Source of the DNA: Corella eumyota
Taxonomy: Eukaryota; Chordata; Ascidiacea; Phlebobranchia; Corellidae
Assembly (NCBI GenBank): GCA_963082875.1
Contig: OY720098.1
Location: 21,204,001 to 21,268,000, forward strand
Direction of reading: 5' to 3'
DNA: 64,000 nucleotides
The number at the start of each line of letters is the position of its first letter. Position 1 is the first letter of the stretch. This document shows, one piece after another, positions 58,301 to 64,000 of this stretch. A program made the position numbers and the translations under genes. The notes beneath the pieces were generated by a model, which did no database searches, was not told the origin of the DNA, and saw only the letters and a list, made by a program, of their open reading frames with translations.

Positions 58301-60008
58301 TACATTCCTATTTTGGATGTATGTAACATAGGCATATGTTAAGTTATTAATAGTTACAACTTATGGTAATTTAATGTTATTTAATATTGATAACATTGAT
58401 ACGGTTTTTATAATTGTCTTGACTTTAAATGAACAACTTTAAATATTTACATTTTTAACCTTCACACACATAGGTGTGTTATGGGCGATGTTTCTATACT
58501 TATAAAATCTATTTCAGCTGTAGTTGTAATTACAAGGAAAGGTTATTTCTTTTAGTATGGGTTGGGTAACCTTTTCCAAATATAATTTCGTTTAAAAGTG
58601 ACATTCGTTAAATATCAAATTACAATTGAATGGTGGTGTAATATTTGATAACCTTTACAAATGTTATTTGTTTGACATTTTAACATTTCATTAAATAAAT
58701 AATAATAAAATGACTTTCATTTTCATTTTAGTTTTAAACATTACTGGCAGCTTGGTGTACTGGTTGTAACACTTGGCTTTACTACATAAGGTCCTGGGTT
58801 CAATCCCCACTGCTTTCATGCTGCAGAACCCTTAAGTAAGGTGCTATAAACGGTATAAACTCCTGCTGAACCAGCACTTAATTAGCAGCATAATTACCGG
58901 GCAATTATAATCTATAATATTTTAAATTGCTAATGGCAACTCGAGACTGGGTTGTGGTAACAACTGTTACTCTATGTTAAGGCCGTAAAGACGAACCTTC
59001 CCACATTTTATATAACTTTGGTTGACAATTTTGGAGAAATAATAACAAAATATAAATTTTTTAGCTCGCACAATCAAACCATGATAACCAGAGTCTGAAA
59101 GCTCAAGTTCAACACAATCAACATGAAGTTGACAGGCTAAGACGAAGACAGGCAGAACAACAGGTACAACTTTAATTTGTTTGTGGTACCATAGTCCTAC
59201 TTGAATATGTTAGGTTTGTTTTAAACATCAATTGAAACAGTCCAATGTTCAAGTTTTTGCTTACTGGTTCCTAACAAGACCAAAGTCCACGGCCAAAGTC
59301 TGATATTAGCATTTTGTCTTTATAAAACACTACCATTATTTATTTTGTTAAAACAATAATTTTTAATTAAACTATAATGTTAGCTTATCATGTTTGCTTT
59401 AAAACAAACAAACTAATTAAGTCTTAAAAATTAATTTTTTATTTTAGACATATTCATTACCCCCTAGTAGGAACTTGGGGGCCCCAAACCAGGCCCAAAG
59501 AGCCCCATCATATACTCCACCCCCAAACCAACTTTTCTTTAGCACCCCTGAGTTAAACGACCAAATTATGTCCCAAAGTTTAAATTTTGGTCCCCCAAGC
59601 ACAATTGGTTCCCAAAATTTTTCGTCACTAGGGCCTAATATAAATAATATGGGTTTCCTTGGCAACCAAAGTTATACCCCACCTAGCAACCAAATTTATA
59701 GACCCCCAAGTACCCATAGCAACCAAATCGTAGGCCCCCCAAGTTTGCAAAGTACCTATAGCAACCAAACTTTTGGCCCTCCAAGTTTGCAGAGTACCCA
59801 TAGCAACCAAACCTTTGGTCCACCTAGTGTACAAAGTAACCATAGCAACCAAACCTTTGGTCCACCTAGTGTGCAGAGTAACCATAGCAACCAAAGTTTC
59901 GGCCCCCCTAGCAACATAATGTCACCCTCAAATGAAATGGATGATGATGATGATGCAATGTATTTGAACGACATTCAGACTGACGGTCCTTTAAAGATGA
60001 TTTGTTAG
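52348..60008 (+). CDS. Coiled-coil protein with Pro/Asn/Ser-rich repeat C-terminus
   Basis: Eight exons: 52348-52754, 52944-53103, 53627-53713, 53913-54056, 54571-54682, 55131-55321, 59065-59163, 59448-60008; phases agree, 586 residues. Residues 1-190 are polar and low complexity with a helical patch (KKALLKLLKIMDTLQPLI). Residues about 195-400 have heptad-rich coiled coil (ISKLKNIIKFLQEEIKK, ELQNRIDDLLQQLELKVQ, KKLEALEQKIRALQER). Residues 401-586 are rich in Pro, Asn, Ser and Gln with five 14-residue repeats (THSNQTFGPPSVQS type, about 488-557), then an acidic DDDDD run and the end DGPLKMIC. A scaffold or adaptor role is plausible but I do not recognise the family. Intron 6 is 3.7 kb, far longer than its other introns. 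Start is the first in-frame ATG after the 52281 acceptor. Confidence 0.85.
53132..53222 (-). mobile_element. SINE tail fragment in intron 2 of the coiled-coil gene
   Basis: Complement of the tail only: ATCCTCGATGTGGAAAAGTC and TAAACATAGAGTAACATCTG; truncated after GACTCACAGTCC. Confidence 0.8.
53419..53460. repeat. 16-bp perfect hairpin
   Basis: AAATATTACTTTCTGT and its exact complement ACAGAAAGTAATATTT flank a 10-base loop; a second direct copy of the left arm follows at about 53465-53487. Intronic. Confidence 0.85.
54075..54290 (+). repeat. Intronic minisatellite AAGTGGTGTTTTTTGTAGTT
   Basis: About ten irregular copies of a 20-25 base unit (TTAAGTGGTGTTTTTGTAG and TTAAATGGTGTTTTT variants) in intron 4 of the coiled-coil gene. 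Confidence 0.85.
54777..54990 (-). mobile_element. SINE 3' half in intron 5 of the coiled-coil gene
   Basis: Tail complement CTTTATCCTCGATGTGG and GCGCGACTTATACATAGAG, then body with a local duplication of TTATAGATTATAATTG; head absent. Confidence 0.8.
55500..55625 (+). repeat. 30-bp tandem repeat, about 4-5 copies
   Basis: Units contain AGAGAGAATTAGCGAGGACT and GTAAAGTA; period 30, so reading frames persist through it without meaning. Confidence 0.9.
57840..57975 (+). repeat. Dispersed repeat family D, copy 3
   Basis: CGCGCACCACAAATGGCA, TTATTTATTTTGTAGGCCTA and AAATGGGACATATATATATG match copies 1 and 2 in order. Confidence 0.65.
58743..59012 (+). mobile_element. SINE 53 bases before exon 7 of the coiled-coil gene
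   Basis: Near full length: head GGCAGCTTGGTGTACTGG, B box GGGTTCAATCCCCACTG, tail AACCTTCCCACATTTTATA. Confidence 0.87.
59709..59918 (+). repeat. Coding 42-bp tandem repeat, 5 copies
   Basis: Each unit encodes 14 residues of the type STHSNQTFGPPSVQ and contains CATAGCAACCAAAC in DNA. Confidence 0.92.
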
Positions 60009-61034
60009 AGTTTCAAGGTAAGTTTTATTCATTCTAACAACTCTTTTTTATTAAATTTTTTTTGGAAGATAATTTTTATGTTTTTTAATTCTTTGTTAAT
60101 ATAATTTATTAAGTTTAGAAATTCTGAATCATTTTTCAATATGTAAGTAGCCTATTTTTTTTTAATAAATTAAATTTACTTTTAATTTATTTTCACTAAA
60201 AGTATTTTTTTTTTAATTTTTATTCACTAAAAGTATTTTTTTTTTTAATTTTTAAAATTACAATTATTTCATAAAGTTGATGAATATTAGATTTAGATTT
60301 TAAATCTAGATTCAAGGTTTACATATTATTTTTTTAAGCAGTTTTAATATTTTTCAGATTAGAATTTTTAAATTTTAATGCAAAGCAAATTTTGGCCAAA
60401 TTTCCGAAGCAAAGATTAGGATGCCACAACTTTATTTATTTTTTGGGACTGGGTTGGTGCAAGGAATAATTTTAATTAAAATTGGAAAAAAATTATTGAC
60501 ACCAAATCATTGCATAAACCCATTTTTATTTATATTTAGTCATGCCAATTATAGAGGTTGTAGTTGTAAGAAAGTAGTAATTTTCAACATTTTTTCAAGT
60601 TAACCTAAACACTAAATTTATAAAAAAAAAATATCTTAATGATACTGTGAATAATTTTATTTTTATGAATAATTTATCAAATTGGCAAGTTATTAAATAA
60701 TAAAAATATTGGTTATTATTGTAATTAAAATGTTAAATGGTCAAAAAACAGTTTTCTATGCATGATACTTTTCCACACCATTCTATACACTATAAAAACA
60801 TCACTGTTGTATGATATCATAAACATTAAATATTTTTATACTTCAATTCTAATACCCATTACTAACATGTATCCTAGTTTATATAAAAATAACTTTGTAT
60901 TCTACGTGTAATTATACTTTTTTTAACAGTAATTCACAATAATAAAAAAACAACAAGAAATATTTTGTTAAAAAATATTTAAAAATAATTTTTTAGTTGT
61001 AAGGTACTAATGGTTTTAAAATAACTGTTTTTAA
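60009..61034. other. 3' flank of the coiled-coil gene
   Basis: AT-rich, probably 3' UTR at its left end, with a duplicated CACTAAAAGTATTTTTTTTT near 60190-60245. No gene seen. Confidence 0.45.
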
Positions 61035-61865
61035 AGGCCTGTTCACACGACAAGCTTGCGTTGCGTTACTTTACGAGTTCTAGGGATTAACAAATACAAA
61101 ATATTTAATAAAAGTATACCGCTTACGAAATCTTGCGTAAATTTCGCTTCAGCTACAAAACTTTACGAAATCTTACGTAACTTACGCAAACTTTTGTGGG
61201 TCGACTGAAAATAAGGGAATGGAAATTGAAGGAACGGAAAATAACGGAAAATAAAGGAACCGGAAAATGAAGGAACGGAAAATGAAGGAGCCGGAAAATG
61301 AAGGAACGGAAAATGAAGGAAACGGAAAATGAAAGAACCGGAAAATGAAGGAAAGCAAAAAAGGAAAGGGCGGAATCTTAAATACTAAAACGCGGAAATA
61401 CCGTTGACTGTTTATTTAGAATTACTGTCATTTATTCGAGAACTGATAAGCGATAATGAATTAATTTTTATTACCCCAGCATACCCTAACTCTCTTCTAT
61501 AAAATGCCCGTTTATTTCTAAAATAATATTGACTTAAATACAAATAAACAGTTAACGGAATTTCCGCGTTTTAGTATTTAAGATTCCGCCACTCCTTTTT
61601 TCACTTTCCTTCAATTTCCGTTCCTTCATTTTCCGGTTCCTTCATTTTCCGTTCCTTCATTTTCCAGTTCCTTCATTTTCCGGTTCCTTCATTTTCCGTT
61701 CCTTCATTTTCCGGTTCCTTCATTTTCCGTTCCTTCAATTTCCGTTCCTTCATTTTCCATTCCCTCAAATTCCGCGTCCCCACTTTTGTACGTGTGAACG
61801 ACTCTGTTCATTTTAAATGGTTGCGAAATCTTACACTACGTTGCGTACGCCGTCTGAACGGGCCT
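61035..61865. mobile_element. Harbinger-like MITE with a long internal hairpin
   Basis: Imperfect terminal inverted repeats AGGCCTGTTCACACG and (complement of the right end) AGGCCCGTTCAGACG, flanked on both sides by TAA (61032-61034, 61866-61868). A 3-base TWA duplication with GGCC-type ends is the habit of PIF/Harbinger elements. Inside, arms 61200-61415 and 61550-61790 are inverted copies, each made of GGAAAATGAAGGAACC units plus the block TTAAATACTAAAACGCGGAA. No coding capacity. Family assignment is inference from ends and duplication. Confidence 0.7.
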
Positions 61866-62215
61866 TAACACTTAATTCTAGGTATTATAAAAGGATAACT
61901 TGGTATTATAAATCCCTGTAAAGAAATTAAAAAGTTAAATATAAAACAGCTTGAATTACCATGTAAACAATTTCGGTTGTAACTTTGTTTAACTTTTTTC
62001 AGTAAACTGGCGACGAATTGAAGGAGTAGGAAAGTAAGGTCAATACAAAATAGTTTTTTATAAACAAATCCATGCTTTATTAGAAAGTTTAAAGGATCTA
62101 ATTTAAAAGCAACTGACAATTAAAACACAACTTTTATACCAATTCTCTTAATATAAAACTAAGGCAAAATGAGAAAGAGATTTATTTATAAGCAAATGAG
62201 TAAACCTACTTGTAT

Positions 62216-62504
62216 TTTAGTGGTGTAGTTGTAAGAACACTTGCTACACCACCATGAGGGCGTGGGTTTAATCCCCACTGCTCTCATGCTGTAGCGCCCT
62301 TGAGTAAGGCGCTATAAACGGTATAAACTCCTGCTGAGCCAGCACTTAATTAGCAACTTAATTATCCGGCAATAATAATCTATAATATCCCAAACTGCCA
62401 CAGACAACTTGGGACTGGGTCGGAGTAACTGATGTTACTCTAGGTTTAAGTCGGGCATTCGACTTTCCCACATCAAGGATAAAGATATATACAAAAAAAA
62501 TCGT
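62216..62504 (+). mobile_element. SINE upstream of CCDC103
   Basis: Full-length copy: GTGGTGTAGTTGTAAGAAC, GTGGGTTTAATCCCCACTG, tail CAAGGATAAAGATATATACA. It ends about 120 bases before the CCDC103 start codon. Confidence 0.92.
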
Positions 62505-62625
62505 TGGTCACATTCTAGTCTTAATATTGTCAGATTTATTAATATCATAAAATTTTCCAGACAACTAAAATAACAAATTTAACTAAAACGTTTATAAGTA
62601 AATATAAGTTTGCTGGAATTTAAAG

Positions 62626-63270
62626 ATGGAGGATTTCAACGATGATGTTGACTTTAAAGGACTTCAAAAAGAAATGAAAAATGCAGTTTTCAGAGATGAA
62701 AAATATCAGAGGGAAAATGATGCAAAATTCCGAGCTGTCAATCAAAAAGTTGCCTCGTACGAAGAATTTCGAGATATCGTTGAAGCATCACATTTAAAAT
62801 CACTGGACCGGAAAGACAAACTAGGTGGAATGAGTTATCAAAAATGGAATTCAATTTCCGAGGGAAGTAAAAATTCCGAAGTAAAAATTTCGGAGAATTT
62901 AAAAGTTAAAAATCAAAATTTGGATCCAAAGAATTATGAAGAGTTTATGAAGTTATGGAAACATTTTAAACCAAAAGAAAAAGTTGATTTTTTGATTATT
63001 TTTGATTTAATTTCCTTGGAATCTTGCTTTAAAATTGAGTGCCCACTTGGGGAAATTATTTCTGTTTTAGCTGGAGTTTTAGAAACCGAAAATTATCAAA
63101 AAATTATCGAAATTTTACAAGTGATGACAAAGTCAAAAAGATTTACACTCCAGTTGAGTTTTTTAAATAAATCTGAGCTTGATATTCTTGAAAAACTATT
63201 TCAAAGTTTGGAAAATAATTTGAAGGAAGATTTAAGTTTTATTGAAATTAAAAAACTTTATAAAATGTAA
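62626..63270 (+). CDS. CCDC103: Coiled-coil domain-containing protein 103, dynein arm assembly factor
   Basis: Intronless, 214 residues (human about 242). CCDC103 (DNAAF19) is needed to assemble and anchor outer dynein arms of motile cilia; its loss causes primary ciliary dyskinesia in humans. The N-terminal part is strongly conserved: FKGLQKEMKNAV, DEKYQRENDAKFRAV, VASYEEFRDIVEASHLKSLDRKD and GGMSYQKWN match the family signature. Residues about 105-205 (NYEEFMKLWKHF, KSKRFTLQLSFL) correspond to the RPAP3-like C-terminal domain, helical, used for chaperone and partner contacts. The start is the first ATG and aligns with human. It converges with UFSP1, 256 bases between stop codons. Confidence 0.93.
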   Translation: MEDFNDDVDFKGLQKEMKNAVFRDEKYQRENDAKFRAVNQKVASYEEFRDIVEASHLKSLDRKDKLGGMSYQKWNSISEGSKNSEVKISENLKVKNQNLDPKNYEEFMKLWKHFKPKEKVDFLIIFDLISLESCFKIECPLGEIISVLAGVLETENYQKIIEILQVMTKSKRFTLQLSFLNKSELDILEKLFQSLENNLKEDLSFIEIKKLYKM

Positions 63271-63338
63271 CTAGGTTTGTGTTATTTTCAAAATAACATA
63301 TTTTCTGTGATTTTTATTTGGTAAAACCCTATTTTTAT

Positions 63339-63344
63339 AATAAA
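63339..63344 (+). terminator. Poly(A) signal of CCDC103
   Basis: AATAAA 69 bases past the stop codon. Confidence 0.6.
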
Positions 63345-63526
63345 CTCTATACATTTAAAAAAGAAAATAGAGTTTTACTTCTGTTTTTTAATTTTAATTG
63401 ATGTTTTTAGAAATAGAAAAAAAAATTTATTGCACTATAAGAATGTTTTTTAACCAACACAAAAAACTACAAAAGTTTATTTAACCAACTTAAATTTAAG
63501 TTTAATTTGAGTGGTTTTGTTTGTTT

Positions 63527-63973
63527 TCACTGTAACAATTTACTTTTTACTTGAGGCAGACAAAAGTTATAAAAAGAGTTTTCATCAAAATAATTTAATT
63601 CACGCCAGCAAATCCATTCCCCTTTCATAACCTCATCATAATTACTTATTGAAGATAAATAATGAGGATCAAGAATAAGCAGGTAGGTTTTTAGTTTATC
63701 CTCACTTACACCGAGAACGCATTTCGAAGCGTTGTCAGTGTCACCTCCCATCATAACTGGACTTGCAAACTCCTGAAAATGTTTTTTTAAAACTCCAATA
63801 TGATCGAATAATTTCTCATCTTTCCTAACATGATGAATTTTACTCGAGATATCAAAGAAGTGATCCAAACAAATGCATATTTCGAATGATCCGATCCAGT
63901 GTTTAGTGCCAATGATTTTAGTATCTGTGTCTACTTTTTGTACAACTTCTTGTATTTCATGGATTGAAGGAAT
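63527..63973 (-). CDS. UFSP1: UFM1-specific protease 1, last exon (gene runs off the window)
   Basis: Terminal exon with acceptor at 63974, 148 residues visible. UFSP1 and UFSP2 are cysteine proteases that mature UFM1 and remove it from substrates. The segment KHWIGSFEICICLDHF, PVMMGGDTDNASK, LLILDPHY, GEWICWRE and ENSFYNFCLPQ matches the family, and the GGD-D--SK pattern is nearer UFSP1 than UFSP2. The DPH of LDPHY supplies the catalytic Asp and His. The catalytic Cys, in the CGYR region, must lie in an upstream exon beyond 64000, so I cannot say whether it is intact. Whether the full protein is short (UFSP1-like) or long is also not visible. Confidence 0.88.
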   Translation of the reverse strand: MPSIHEIQEVVQKVDTDTKIIGTKHWIGSFEICICLDHFFDISSKIHHVRKDEKLFDHIGVLKKHFQEFASPVMMGGDTDNASKCVLGVSEDKLKTYLLILDPHYLSSISNYDEVMKGEWICWRELNYFDENSFYNFCLPQVKSKLLQ

Positions 63974-64000
63974 CTGTAAAAATTACAAAAATATACAACA

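Larger units (their letters stand above)
55322..59064. other. Long intron 6 of the coiled-coil gene
   Basis: 3.7 kb of AT-rich intron holding a 30-bp tandem repeat (55500-55625), a possible eroded SINE head (55650-55690, with GGTTTGATTCCCACTGCC), repeat D copy 3 and a SINE. I see no additional exon. Confidence 0.6.

Noticed and set aside
61031-61869. A piggyBac-type element with TTAA duplication
   Set aside because: TTAA can be read at both ends, but the two terminal repeats align only if the duplication is TAA, and the ends resemble Harbinger rather than piggyBac.

Overview
The window is strongly AT-rich animal DNA with multi-exon genes, mostly short introns (about 60-900 bases) and GT/AG splice sites throughout. 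The recognisable proteins are metazoan and chordate-like: BPNT1, SLC35B1, an ETV1/4/5 (PEA3) ETS factor, CCDC103 and UFSP1. Compact intron-rich genes, AT richness and a dense tRNA-derived SINE family suggest a tunicate, perhaps an ascidian of the Ciona type. That placement is inference; nothing in the sequence proves the species.

Layout. 0-5.3 kb: SINEs and a 4.26-kb decayed hAT-type DNA transposon with subterminal inverted arrays of a 22-bp repeat. 5.75-10.5 kb (+): a 12-exon Kelch protein with an unusual N-terminal half. 10.9-17.5 kb: a head-to-head SINE pair, then a 5.4-kb fold-back element with about 200-bp inverted ends made of GTGCCA boxes, inserted into a SINE with a CAGTTATTC target duplication. 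17.6-21.0 kb (+): BPNT1. 22.6-27.8 kb (-): SLC35B1. 28.7-30.6 kb (-): a calmodulin-like EF-hand protein with a basic tail. 33.2-41.6 kb (-): the ETV1/4/5 gene. 47.1-49.1 kb (+): a partial gene encoding a highly charged helix. 52.3-60.0 kb (+): a coiled-coil protein with a Pro/Asn/Ser-rich C-terminus. 61.0-61.9 kb: a Harbinger-like MITE containing a long hairpin. 62.6-63.3 kb (+): CCDC103. 63.5-64 kb (-): the last exon of UFSP1.

The genes do not form one pathway. BPNT1 and SLC35B1 are convergent, as are CCDC103 and UFSP1. SLC35B1, the EF-hand gene and ETV lie in tandem on the minus strand.

Two things stand out. The CRE palindrome TGACGTCA occurs about 53 times (hand count) between 26.6 and 45.7 kb, in exons, introns and spacers alike, and I found no exact copy elsewhere in the window. 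Two independent DNA transposons have ends built from inverted tandem-repeat arrays; both have readable target-site duplications, and one clearly split a SINE.
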